Shown one piece after another: positions 27,501 to 35,345 of a stretch of 64,000 nt of DNA. Position 1 is the stretch's first letter. Each line of letters opens with the position of its first letter. Source of the DNA: a bacterium (GTDB taxonomy: Bacteria > Hinthialibacterota > Hinthialibacteria > OLB16); assembly GCA_022072055.1 (NCBI GenBank), contig JAJVIK010000013.1:1-64000 (forward strand), in the 5' to 3' direction. Under the pieces are notes generated by a model, which was not told the DNA's origin, ran no database searches, and was given only the letters and a program-made list of their open reading frames with translations. Made by a program: the position numbers and the translations under genes.

Positions 27501-28901
27501 TCCCATCGGTTGACGTCCCACGAAGAGACGGGCGCGGGCCTCATCGGGAAACAACCCAGCTCTCGGGCGGGCGCCCAGACCGGGTCGCCGGGAGAAGAGT
27601 CTCGGCCGGTCCGAGGTCGCGCCGGGGATCAAATCAGAGACCAAGTAAAGTCGTCCTTCCTTCGAGAGCGCGGCAAACAGGTTCCCCACCCTGTCCACCG
27701 CGAGGTCAAAGGGGGTGACCTCCACATCCAGTTGAGTGCTGACCCGAGTCGCTGTGGGCGAAAGGATGTACAACGCGCCGATATCGGTGCTGGCGACAAA
27801 CACATCCGTGCTCAGTGAACTCTTGAGAAAAACAGTCGACTCCGAAGCGTCCCGGATGTATCCGGTTGGAGTCGCCTGCCCGATTTGGAAGACCGCGATG
27901 CTCTTTTCCGGGAGCGATTCTTTTCCGTTTCCAACCCAAAACCGGTCACTCTGAACAAATCCTAGGGCGCCAATCGACTGGAAATCCGGCGAACCCTCGA
28001 CAAAGGGTGAGGCGGATGCGAGCGACTCTCCCGAAAGAAGCGGAAGCATTCCCTGATGGCTGCTGTCCGGAGCGACGGCCACCCACTCGCCGTCCGGTGA
28101 TATCGCCAGGGAATGGGTGGTGAAGGTCCCCGGGAAATTGGAGGAGCGAGCAACCGTGGCGCCCGTGACCGCATCGTATGCGGCCACAAACCCCTCCGGG
28201 TCGGTCTCTTCATTCATGGCCCCGATGCGATACGGGGAATAGAGAACCAGGAGACGCTCCCTGGATGCATCGAAGACCATGTCCTGGGGGAGCGCGACCC
28301 ACCGCGGCATCCCGATTGGAACCGAGGTCACTATCCGCGTGTCGGCCTCGAGGATGCTCAGCCGGTAGGTGGTCTCACCCATGTGAGGTGGACTGAGTCC
28401 GATCATGCGCCGCCCGTCGGGATCCTTGTCAAAATCAAAGAAGCCGACCGGAACGCGAACCGTGGGGCTGCTCGAAAAGGTCTCAAGGTTGAAGATTTGA
28501 ACAAAATGGGGGTTCCTCGGATTAGCTGATCCGAATGGAAGATTGGAATCATACGCGATAAACAGTTCATTGGTCTTGCTGGATGCCTGAATCCCGCGAA
28601 GGTAAACGCCGCTTGTGGTCTGGAGAACGGATTCCGAGGCAAGAGCCTTGGTGGCGGCATCAAAACTGAGAACCTTATAATAGCGGTTCGGGTCGGGATC
28701 GCCGCTCCGCACCACGGTAAGGAGCCGGTTGGTCCTCTCGTTCAAAGTAAGATGGGTCTCAGTGACATTGCTCCATTCTCCGCCAGGCGCGAGTTTCACG
28801 CCATCCACGGCTTGGCCGAGCGGCTCCGCGATGGAGGCGGCGCTCAGCTGGAGAACCGAAAACAGCCAGAAAGCCGCTGACCCGGCGCGCCGACTCCGCA
28901 T
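24579..28901 (-). CDS. secreted beta-propeller/FN3 protein with degenerate C13/caspase-like domain
   Basis: A 1440-residue protein; AAAGGAGG lies six bases before ATG 28901 and a signal peptide follows (residues 1-25). The first ~700 residues are propeller-like repeats (SLAISPDGEWVAVAPDSS, LALDVSVG-type strands). An FN3-like domain (GITLSWSVEGAPPDTVRGW) and Ig-like units follow. Residues about 1061-1260 look like a C13/legumain-type caspase-fold domain. The strand before the catalytic His ends FYLLGNA instead of DHG, and the strand before the catalytic Cys reads LIVIDSPYAGNY where active members have D-x-CYSG. Both catalytic residues are therefore missing. A Big-like domain and the shared mini-domain (ARIDGALLLEALEAA ... 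ILWWAASEW) close the protein. Third from the end of the operon; probably a pseudoenzyme sensor or scaffold. Confidence 0.82.
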   Translation of the reverse strand: MRSRRAGSAAFWLFSVLQLSAASIAEPLGQAVDGVKLAPGGEWSNVTETHLTLNERTNRLLTVVRSGDPDPNRYYKVLSFDAATKALASESVLQTTSGVYLRGIQASSKTNELFIAYDSNLPFGSANPRNPHFVQIFNLETFSSSPTVRVPVGFFDFDKDPDGRRMIGLSPPHMGETTYRLSILEADTRIVTSVPIGMPRWVALPQDMVFDASRERLLVLYSPYRIGAMNEETDPEGFVAAYDAVTGATVARSSNFPGTFTTHSLAISPDGEWVAVAPDSSHQGMLPLLSGESLASASPFVEGSPDFQSIGALGFVQSDRFWVGNGKESLPEKSIAVFQIGQATPTGYIRDASESTVFLKSSLSTDVFVASTDIGALYILSPTATRVSTQLDVEVTPFDLAVDRVGNLFAALSKEGRLYLVSDLIPGATSDRPRLFSRRPGLGARPRAGLFPDEARARLFVGRQPMGHPEILETNGYQPLGQLPTAAEALILDASRNLIYTLYAASPTNPGLGQVVAQIDGGSLAVSDPQLASLTDTVIAPIQGIEQNIELAHDLVAETLWIATPRFPFKSAPKLRALDVSVGFVRAFSFPDSSLSPSTLNHLYLDLPRNRVLAVHERGNDEVVFAFDLDSDPLLPSSQVPIPNISGVLDYAADPARGLLYYLTLNTNGTLYELLAWSLESDSVTRRFELPFLGGSGSVGLTLNPTTDRFAVVASPSSRMYLFDNPITTPKLDKVPTAMISAQVVQATVGITLSWSVEGAPPDTVRGWIIERRRDPSEDTPPHEGWQRLTSVPLPSTLTTWTDLSVEPGTAYLYRIRAAVLGSQLPSPAAIGPVSSNPGEGDWLVNAPDVEVRLHPGDSAELLLSLSSEIARGRSIQVSIQASAGFTLEASPTLLPVPGAAVLTLAVAANSFAGVYALTASLSDGVLEVPVSFLVSVLPNTTSIRGDRIPRRATRIALSRDSELSGARLSIRGQLGIERALANPTGIFVEARRPDGAIVSATGVVAATGEFTAEFAVPDDNPPGEYWYFRATWPGSPDGVGGASPRFPIPVYAPSAGKGNVEPDLGEIITLVGAPPNARTQGAIELTANDIHRTFLGGQVGDQVQHVLSAGGELGDIVDSTPTFENLLDIVENKIRTSRFVLFYLLGNARVANNTVEFLLPDQKVLSAGQLAQLVAGSTKHGAEPLIVIDSPYAGNYESMLEDFPGAHVFSCRQGQRRVEFGTGGFSDYFLEAIRSPLGFGEAFISARDRFTTRGANVGSGIQKPSANRVGDEPYKTLPVLSAFTPPVALIRDSIPPKIELVTPTRNVAVGSTLEVSARVTDPPFGLPVEATVEVFHPDGWREAIPLERDSADPDLYRGQVHSDLPGFTVLRYHARDARGNLDVTDSMVLSPSGARIDGALLLEALEAAGNQGESGALSGRAESILWWAASEWMSFEGSR

Positions 28902-28927
28902 GGGTGTCCTCCTTTCCGCTGAAGCTT

Positions 28928-31900
28928 TCAGCGTTTCTCCCGCGCGCGCATCCCATCTTCGGGAGGAATCTCACTTGAGACAATTTCACACAAAGCGCTG
29001 TCTTCGCCCAGCTGGGAAACTCTTAGGACACAGATCGGTTCACTCGGTCCGAGCGTATCCTCAAAGCGAGGGTTGGGGGCGGCCGGGAAGACCTCAAAGA
29101 GCTGATCGGGCCGGACACCCAGCTTGCTTCCGATATTCAGTCCCGGCTTCCCTGCCCCGTTCAGCTGAACCTTGCCCTGAAGCGGGAACCTACCCCGCAC
29201 CCCCGCCCCGAGATCGGAAACAAGCGATGCCATCAGAGCTGTCGGGTCGGTTCCCTCTTTTCGTGTGGAGGCCAGCAGGATTCCCTTCTCCGCATCGATG
29301 GCCTGAAGCTCCACTACGACCCGATCCTGAGTCCAGGAGACCCGCCCCGAAACGAGAATCCGCGCGGCGAGCAGCCCGCCAAGCCTGGCGGAATTCCTCG
29401 GGTCCGCGGCATCCGAAGCCGCCAGGCGCTGTTCCCTCATGACTTCCACGATTCGCTCGCGTGTGACCAAAGTGAACCCCATGCCGGCGAGAAGACTCTC
29501 CGCCTCTTTGGGCAAAGCCTGCCCGAGCGCGCTGGACGAATCCGGGGCGCCCCCCGATTCATCGAAACCAAGGACCGCGAGACTCAGAGGCCGCGAGGTC
29601 CATCGGTCCGCCTCCGCCAGGCGCGCGGGATTGGCCTTGATGGCTTCCTCCAGATTGGTGAGCGCCTTATCCGTGGATTCCACCCGCTCCTTCTCTTCAA
29701 CGCGGGCCATGGCTGAACGGATCCCTTGCAGGCGGCTCTTCGCCAACGCGTTCTCCGGGTCCTTTCGGAGGATCTCGCTGAAGGCGGCCTCGGCGGCTGA
29801 GTAGTTCTGCTCACCTTCGTACTGATCCGCTTTCTCCATCAGGAGCGCAAGGGCGCGTTGGTGATGACGCCCCATCGGATCCAAGGTCCTCTCCCCGACA
29901 ATCCCGCAGAGAGCGAGAACAACGACAATGACACCGACCAGAATGGCCTTCCTTCCCGGTTTCGCGGCTTGGAAAGCTGGAATCGAAGCCTCCACCGAGG
30001 TTCGCGTCGCTCCGGGGACGCTCGTTTCTCGCGTTCCCGGTTTTCGGATTTCCGGGCCTGGCTCCCACGGGGCCGGTTCCGCGAGTCGGCGCCTGTGGGC
30101 CGGGAAGGGGTCATCATGCTCCTTGCCTGGAATCAGCTCCTCCTCGCCGAAGCGAAGACGACGGCTTTCGGGAAGCGCTTCATAGGCATTCGCCCCGAGA
30201 AGCACTTCGCCCGCGCCCGCGCGCTGCTGGAGACGCACCGCGGCGCTCATGGCGCCTCCGGAGATCTTTCCTCCCTCCTCGATCACCACTCGGCCCGCGT
30301 AGACCCCCATCCTGAAGCAGCGGTATTCCTCGGGTGACTTGGCCCGCGAATTCCATTTTGAGCTCGCCGCGAACAATCCCTCCGCGAACAGGTCGGCATC
30401 CACCGCGCTGGCAAATGCGAGGATCGAACCATCTCCCGCGAAATTGACCAGACAGTCATCGAGCTCCGACCCGGCTTGTGCGCACCCCTCTCGGAGCATC
30501 CCCTTGATCTGATCCTCCACGGCGCGGGTGGCGTTGGGCCCCAGGCCCTGCCGCTGTTCCAGCGAAGCCACAATCTCCGAATAGCGCGCGAGGTCCACGG
30601 ACACAATCACCCGTTTCTCCTCGCGTCGCTCATTCATTTCCCGACCTTGAATCGGCAACGAAGTCACGGTGCCCGACTCAGTTCGCATGGTGCCGAAAAT
30701 CCCCGAATCCGGGTCGCCATAGAGGACATATTGAGCCCAGGTCAGGCTCTTCCCGGGGTTCTGACGGCGATGTTCGTGGCGCGCCTCATGGAGCGCCTTG
30801 CCGACCGGAAGCCCGGCGATGATGTTGCGGTAGAAGAGCCGCGCGAAGTCCTTGCTGCCGGTGTCGAGAAGTTCCGACAGCACCCCCACGTAATGCGTGC
30901 ACCCGGCGAGCAGGAAGGCGTTGGCGAGGCCGAAGCTCCACCCTTCTCCACTCTTCTTCCAGGCCTCCGTGGCCCCGCTGTGGCAGGCGTTGTTGAAAAC
31001 CATCAGGGGGCCCGGCTTTTCGCCTCGGATGAGGTTTTCCAGGTCCCCCGCGGTCAGCTCTCCATCCTGAAGAATCCACGCGCTGTCATCGGGACTTTCG
31101 GCGTGGTGTTCGGCATGGCCGCAGTAATGAACGATATCGAAGCGGCTCAAACGCTCTTTGACCGCCTCCACCCCCACATCCCGGCTGACCAGCTCAAACT
31201 GCACGCGCTTGTCGGTCCGGCAAAGACTGTAGAGGTGCTCTCCCTCAAGCGCGGCGGCGGGCAGATTTCCACATGGGTCCGCGATCACCAGAAAGGAAAG
31301 GGATGCCAGCGGCGCGGGTCTTCGAAGCGGGCGCGCGCTCTGACTGGTTCGCGCGAGACGTCCCATGGAGAATCGGCAGCAAAGAAAATCGGAGCCATCA
31401 TGGGCGAGCTCCCAAGGGATATGCACACAGGAGTCATCCAGCTTGAGCACCAGAAACTCGGCTGAGCTCTGGCCGATCTTCCGGCGAATTTCCTCGGGAA
31501 AGAGCTTCTCAAACAGCAGCATCCCCAGCTGCTCCAAAGTCAGGCCCGCATCCCGGACGGATCCATGCAGGTTGGCCATGCGGATGGTTTCCTGGAGTCG
31601 CTGGGACAATTCCTCGATTTCAGTGAGAACATGCGGATGGGTCAGATAGGGGATGAGGGTGAGGTCCTCCTCTTCCTCCTCGCGCCAGGAGATCCGGCTT
31701 TCGTGCTCGCTCCACAAGATTTCGAGAACAACCTTTTCACCACGAGACCCCGGGGCGGGGACCCCGACCGGGGTGGCCCAATTCACACGATAGGCCACCG
31801 AGGCGCTGCTTTTCCCTCGAACCCGAAGGTTCTCTATCGGATTGCAGCGCGCTTGATAGTAGGGGTCGATGGACTCGAACACCGATTGGCTGATCAGAAT

Positions 31901-32365
31901 CTCGTCCGCCTGGGCCTCCTCCGCCAGTCGCTTGCCGACATTCACCACATCCCCATTGACATCCTGGCTCTCCTCCAGAAGGAGACCCCAGTCGATTCCG
32001 ATCTTGAGTCGTCGAGGGTCGGCATCCAACGCCCGCGAGTCGCGGAGCTCGCGCTGCATTTCAAAAGCCGCCTGAAGGGCTTCCACGGGACGGTCGAAGA
32101 CCGACAACCAACCATCACCTAGCGCCTTGACCACCCGCCCGCCATACAAGTCCACGGCCTCCGCGACAACCCGGCGGGTCATCTCGATCCGCACGCGCCC
32201 CTCCACATCTCCGTGAAGGTCGGTGAAGGAGGTCGATCCGGCCATGTCCGCGAACATCACGCAGCGCGGGACTCGGAACTCGTTGAGTCGCTCTTTGTAC
32301 TCCGCGACCTTCCGGATCAGTTCCTCCACGGACTCAGACTGAGGGGGAGTGGGGTGTGTGGCCAC
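28928..32365 (-). CDS. class III cyclase - CHAT protease - cyclase - TM - TPR - CsgG/FlgO fusion
   Basis: A 1145-residue multidomain protein. GTG 32365 is chosen because GAGGAGG lies exactly seven bases upstream and the preceding gene stops 2 bp before; the frame is open to 32626 only as a shadow. Domains: class III nucleotidyl cyclase 34-190, with metal Asp in FADMAGST, second Asp in LGDGWL, and N142/R146 in the VNVGKRL motif; CHAT caspase-like domain about 300-560 with H417 (CGHAEH) and C461 (NNACHSG) intact; second cyclase-like domain 585-750 with both Asp (SVDLARYS, FAGDGS) but no Asn; one TM helix 807-821; TPR-like helices 835-915; CsgG/FlgO-like domain 925-1090 (LSLAVLGFDES, RILVSGRVS). 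Cyclase and CHAT parts should be cytoplasmic and the CsgG-like part periplasmic. A signalling protease is inferred. Confidence 0.88.
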   Translation of the reverse strand: MATHPTPPQSESVEELIRKVAEYKERLNEFRVPRCVMFADMAGSTSFTDLHGDVEGRVRIEMTRRVVAEAVDLYGGRVVKALGDGWLSVFDRPVEALQAAFEMQRELRDSRALDADPRRLKIGIDWGLLLEESQDVNGDVVNVGKRLAEEAQADEILISQSVFESIDPYYQARCNPIENLRVRGKSSASVAYRVNWATPVGVPAPGSRGEKVVLEILWSEHESRISWREEEEEDLTLIPYLTHPHVLTEIEELSQRLQETIRMANLHGSVRDAGLTLEQLGMLLFEKLFPEEIRRKIGQSSAEFLVLKLDDSCVHIPWELAHDGSDFLCCRFSMGRLARTSQSARPLRRPAPLASLSFLVIADPCGNLPAAALEGEHLYSLCRTDKRVQFELVSRDVGVEAVKERLSRFDIVHYCGHAEHHAESPDDSAWILQDGELTAGDLENLIRGEKPGPLMVFNNACHSGATEAWKKSGEGWSFGLANAFLLAGCTHYVGVLSELLDTGSKDFARLFYRNIIAGLPVGKALHEARHEHRRQNPGKSLTWAQYVLYGDPDSGIFGTMRTESGTVTSLPIQGREMNERREEKRVIVSVDLARYSEIVASLEQRQGLGPNATRAVEDQIKGMLREGCAQAGSELDDCLVNFAGDGSILAFASAVDADLFAEGLFAASSKWNSRAKSPEEYRCFRMGVYAGRVVIEEGGKISGGAMSAAVRLQQRAGAGEVLLGANAYEALPESRRLRFGEEELIPGKEHDDPFPAHRRRLAEPAPWEPGPEIRKPGTRETSVPGATRTSVEASIPAFQAAKPGRKAILVGVIVVVLALCGIVGERTLDPMGRHHQRALALLMEKADQYEGEQNYSAAEAAFSEILRKDPENALAKSRLQGIRSAMARVEEKERVESTDKALTNLEEAIKANPARLAEADRWTSRPLSLAVLGFDESGGAPDSSSALGQALPKEAESLLAGMGFTLVTRERIVEVMREQRLAASDAADPRNSARLGGLLAARILVSGRVSWTQDRVVVELQAIDAEKGILLASTRKEGTDPTALMASLVSDLGAGVRGRFPLQGKVQLNGAGKPGLNIGSKLGVRPDQLFEVFPAAPNPRFEDTLGPSEPICVLRVSQLGEDSALCEIVSSEIPPEDGMRAREKR

Positions 32366-32367
32366 GG

Positions 32368-33675
32368 TCAAACCTCCTCGGACGCGGATTCGGAAATCAA
32401 CGGGGCGATGGCGGCGCGCCAAACCTCGGTGTTCGAGTCTCGAAGCGCATCCTCCCCACCGGCGCCTTCGGAGCAACTCCGCAGGTGCTCCGCGAGCAGG
32501 CTTCCGGCGGACAAACCGAACGGGTCTTCCTTGGAGGGGGTGATCGAGCCGAAAACGCGGGTCGCCTCGCGGTAGGCCCCCAAACGGAGGTGGTGGTACC
32601 CCGCAAGCGCGATCCACCCCTCGCATGACGGCGGAGCGAGCCGATCCGCTTCACGCTCGGCCTCATCGGGAAGGGTCCCTGTCCGAATCGTGGCCAGGGT
32701 GGCCTCGGCCAGGGCGCGCCACTCGGGGGGCAAATCCAAGAGCGCCGGGTGACTCTCGCCACTCAGCGCCGCAAGTTCGGGCAGTTCCTCCCCACGCGGG
32801 CAACAGTCCCGTATCCCCCGCCAAACCGGTTGGAGGGCGAGCGCGCCGCTTTCCAGGAGCTGCGCCCGCGAACGGGTGACCGCGGCCGGCATGAGCACCA
32901 TGCCCTCGACCTTGGTCAGCCCGGAAAGCGCCTCGATAAAGGCCGTGGCTTTGGAGGCGAGGCGTTCCAGTTTGGGCCTTGCGCCCATCGCGCGCGCGAA
33001 GCAGTCGACCGCATGCCGGAAAGATCCTTCCATGGCGCGGAAGACACCCGCCGAAATCCAATCTTGCGGGGCGAACTCGATCACCGCCGTCCGAAATCCC
33101 ACCCCCGTGGGGTCCTGGCTGTGACGGATCGCCCAGACCCCGTTCTGAGGGATTCTCACTCCGGTTTCCACAATCTCACCATCCGCCGCGTGGACACTTC
33201 GGAGATTCCCTCCATCCCATATCTCAAAATATCCCGCGGAAGTCCCTCGCCAGTCCGCGCGAACCCGCAGCCTGAGTCGATCCCCGTTCTCACCGGCGGT
33301 CAGTTGAATCTGGGAACTCGTCCCATGGAAGGCGCAATCCAGCGTGATCTGACGAGGAATGCAGATTGAGGCCCGCGCTTGCGTGACTCGCTTCACAGTC
33401 TCAACAGCCGCCGCAAGCCCCCTTTCGAGCTCCAGGTCATCGAGACTGAACACCCGGTAGACCCCCTGGCAGAGGCCCAATCGGAAGCGGCTCGATAGCG
33501 GGAAGGGGAGCGATGTCTCCTCTCCCCCCACCGGCTCTCCCTGGTTTTCGAGCGTCTTGAGAACCTCACCGGCCTCGGGGTCGGAGGCGATCTTTTCCCG
33601 GAGGGCCTGGCGGTCCTTTTCACCGAGGGCTCCGGTTGCGATCGACGCCAGCAGGTTCGTCATCTCAGGGTCCAT
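32368..33675 (-). CDS. putative anti-sigma/sensor protein of the CHAT operon
   Basis: A 435-residue soluble protein with no TM segment or Cys-zinc motif. The first 45 residues (LLASIATGALGEKDRQALREKI in part; ASDPEAGEVLKTLE) resemble the helical start of anti-sigma factors of the ECF type that count residues per layer (GALG-x-D-x3-L...DPE). A beta-sandwich-like middle (IQLTAGENGDRLRLRVRADW) and an alpha-helical C-terminal half with TPR-like pairs (IALAGYHHLRLGAYREATRVFGSI) follow. It sits between the ECF sigma gene (94 bp) and the cyclase-CHAT gene (2 bp). Position and N-terminus suggest it controls the sigma factor or links it to the CHAT protein. I cannot assign it to a family. Confidence 0.7.
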   Translation of the reverse strand: MDPEMTNLLASIATGALGEKDRQALREKIASDPEAGEVLKTLENQGEPVGGEETSLPFPLSSRFRLGLCQGVYRVFSLDDLELERGLAAAVETVKRVTQARASICIPRQITLDCAFHGTSSQIQLTAGENGDRLRLRVRADWRGTSAGYFEIWDGGNLRSVHAADGEIVETGVRIPQNGVWAIRHSQDPTGVGFRTAVIEFAPQDWISAGVFRAMEGSFRHAVDCFARAMGARPKLERLASKATAFIEALSGLTKVEGMVLMPAAVTRSRAQLLESGALALQPVWRGIRDCCPRGEELPELAALSGESHPALLDLPPEWRALAEATLATIRTGTLPDEAEREADRLAPPSCEGWIALAGYHHLRLGAYREATRVFGSITPSKEDPFGLSAGSLLAEHLRSCSEGAGGEDALRDSNTEVWRAAIAPLISESASEEV

Positions 33676-33769
33676 TGTCTTTTCCAGCTTCCTTAAGAGG
33701 CGACTCTTCGCCCTCTGAATGGGATTACGAGATCACCCGAGGGCAAACTTACAAACTTTTTTCCCTTCC

Positions 33770-34423
33770 TCAGCTGAAATCCCCGACCTCGATCCCCGCC
33801 CGCGCGAGACAGGCGCGCAATTCAGGCCGAAGCCTCGAAAACCGGGTGTTGGCGTTATTCTCAGAAATTCCTAGGGTTTCCGCGATATCTTTGAAAGAGA
33901 CCCCGCGCGCACGCAGCTCGACAATTCGACAGTCCAGCGGTTTAAGACGTCCCGCGCGCTGGAGACGTTCCAGGCAGCCTTTGAGCGCCTCCACCAGCTC
34001 CCGGTTCCGGAACCAGTCGGCGGGGGTGGTTGGACCTGAGCTCTGGGGCGCGGTTCCTTCCGGGGAATCGGATGGCGCCTCGGCGGCCTCCACCTTTCTG
34101 CGGGTGTAACTGCTCCAACTGGACCGAAGGTAATCCAGGCATCGCGAGGTGGTGATCACCGAAAGGTAAGCCGAAAGGTTGCTGCGAGTCGGATCCCAGG
34201 CCCTGAGGAGTTGAAAATCGTTGCGGATCAGGTGGTACGAAATCTCTTGGACAAGGTCCTGGGCATCCATCTGGGAGAGACGGTGCGCGTGGATGCGCGC
34301 GGTGATGAGGGGGCCAAAGACCTTCCAAAACTCCGGCCACCCCGATTTGGGGTCGCGGAGCAGGAGGTCTCGAAGCTCCTCGTCGGAGGGTCCTTCCCTT
34401 GGAGTTGGATCGCCCATTTCCAC
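33770..34423 (-). CDS. ECF-type RNA polymerase sigma factor
   Basis: A 217-residue sigma-70 family protein. Region 2 is visible at about residues 28-100 (ARIHAHRLSQMDAQDLVQEI; DPTRSNLSAYLSVITTSRC, the latter typical of ECF groups from Planctomycetes-like bacteria). Region 4 is at about 160-205 with the helix-turn-helix RGVSFKDIAETLGISENNA. Regions 1 and 3 are missing, as in all ECF factors. The first codon at 34423 is GTG; ATG 34417 two codons later is an equal candidate. It heads the operon that runs to 21337. The upstream gap shares a 15-bp palindrome with the divergent carbonic anhydrase gene. No GGAAC-type ECF promoter was found upstream, so autoregulation is not shown. Confidence 0.92.
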   Translation of the reverse strand: MEMGDPTPREGPSDEELRDLLLRDPKSGWPEFWKVFGPLITARIHAHRLSQMDAQDLVQEISYHLIRNDFQLLRAWDPTRSNLSAYLSVITTSRCLDYLRSSWSSYTRRKVEAAEAPSDSPEGTAPQSSGPTTPADWFRNRELVEALKGCLERLQRAGRLKPLDCRIVELRARGVSFKDIAETLGISENNANTRFSRLRPELRACLARAGIEVGDFS

Positions 34424-34450
34424 CCGCCCACCCTTGGGGCATATCAGAAA

Positions 34451-34470
34451 TCCCGGCGCACAAGCCGGGA
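34451..34470. other. perfect hairpin in sigma factor leader
   Basis: TCCCGGC and GCCGGGA, seven-base arms around GCACAA, lie 28 bp upstream of the sigma factor start. In the sigma mRNA this would form a stable stem near the ribosome site. It is not followed by a T-run, so terminator function is unlikely. Confidence 0.5.
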
Positions 34471-34493
34471 ATCACGAGCCGCGCCTATGGTTT

Positions 34494-34508
34494 TATCACG
34501 CCGTGATA
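34494..34508. promoter_or_regulatory. 15-bp palindrome, candidate operator
   Basis: TATCACG-C-CGTGATA, perfect seven-base arms around one base, lies between the divergent sigma factor and carbonic anhydrase genes. It is the size and form of a dimeric regulator site. GATAAA next to its edge on the minus strand might be part of a -10 box. Confidence 0.45.
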
Positions 34509-34658
34509 GGGCCGTAAACCTTGAAGTGATGGGAGTTGTGGCCGCGGCCAAGCCGCCTTCCCTTGTTTCCCTGCCTGGATTCGACTGTTTGTCCAGGTGG
34601 ATTCCGGTCACGCCAGTGGTAGAATTTGCAGCGCTAGCCTGGGCAGGAGGGGGGACAT

Positions 34659-35318
34659 GTGAAAACTCTATCCCGCTTATTTGAGAACAACCGAAAGTGG
34701 GCATCACGGATCACGGAGTCGGATCCATCCTTCTTTCAATCGCTTGCTTGGCAGCAGCATCCCGAATTCCTCTGGATCGGCTGCTCGGACAGTCGTGTCC
34801 CGGCTAACGAGATTGTCGGGCTGTTGCCGGGTGAGATGTTCGTCCATCGGAATGTCGCCAACCTGGTGGTGAGCACGGACATGAATTGTCTCTCGGCGAT
34901 CCAGTTCGCGGTGGATGTGCTGAGGGTTCCGCACATCATTGTCTGCGGGCACTATGGTTGCGGAGGAGTCCTGGCCACGCTCCGGGAGCAGCGCCTTGGG
35001 TTGGTCGATAACTGGCTCAGCCATGTCCAGGATGTGCGCGCCAAATACCGGGTGGAGATCGAGGCCCTGCCCACCGAGTCCGAGCGGCATGATCGACTCT
35101 GCGAACTGAACGTGATCGAGCAGGTGGCGAATGTGTGCCAGACCACGATCGTGCGCGACGCTTGGGCGCGCGGTCAATCGCTGGTCGTCCACGGGTGGAT
35201 TTACAGCTTGGGCGACGGACTCCTTCGGGACCTCGGGATGTGTATCGCGGATGAGCGGGAGTTGGCCGCCTGCCACGACTCGGCCCTCGATGGAATTCTG
35301 GAGCAGTTTCAAATCTGA
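34659..35318 (+). CDS. beta-class carbonic anhydrase
   Basis: A 219-residue zinc enzyme converting CO2 and water to bicarbonate. Zinc ligands and the Asp-Arg dyad are all visible: C42-x-D44-x-R46 (GCSDSRVPAN) and H98-x2-C101 (CGHYGCGG). The RNVANLV segment and the IVRDAWARGQSLVVHGWIY segment fit the bacterial can family. The start is GTG 34659, five bases after an AGGAGGGG ribosome site; the overlapping ATG is out of frame and stops at once. It is a single gene, divergent from the ECF sigma gene and convergent with the S8 protease. TAGAAT at 34620-34625 could be a -10 box, but no -35 at correct spacing was found. Confidence 0.97.
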   Translation: MKTLSRLFENNRKWASRITESDPSFFQSLAWQQHPEFLWIGCSDSRVPANEIVGLLPGEMFVHRNVANLVVSTDMNCLSAIQFAVDVLRVPHIIVCGHYGCGGVLATLREQRLGLVDNWLSHVQDVRAKYRVEIEALPTESERHDRLCELNVIEQVANVCQTTIVRDAWARGQSLVVHGWIYSLGDGLLRDLGMCIADERELAACHDSALDGILEQFQI

Positions 35319-35345
35319 CGCGACCAAGGCGCGCTAAGCCGGCGC

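Noticed and set aside
28928-32365. CHAT protein as part of a type III-E CRISPR (TPR-CHAT/Csx29) system
   Set aside because: No Cas7-11, Cas1/2 or repeat array in the window; the CHAT is fused to cyclases and CsgG instead.
32366-32626. N-terminal extension of the cyclase-CHAT protein
   Set aside because: It overlaps the end of the 435-aa gene and reads as low-quality shadow; GTG 32365 has an ideal Shine-Dalgarno.
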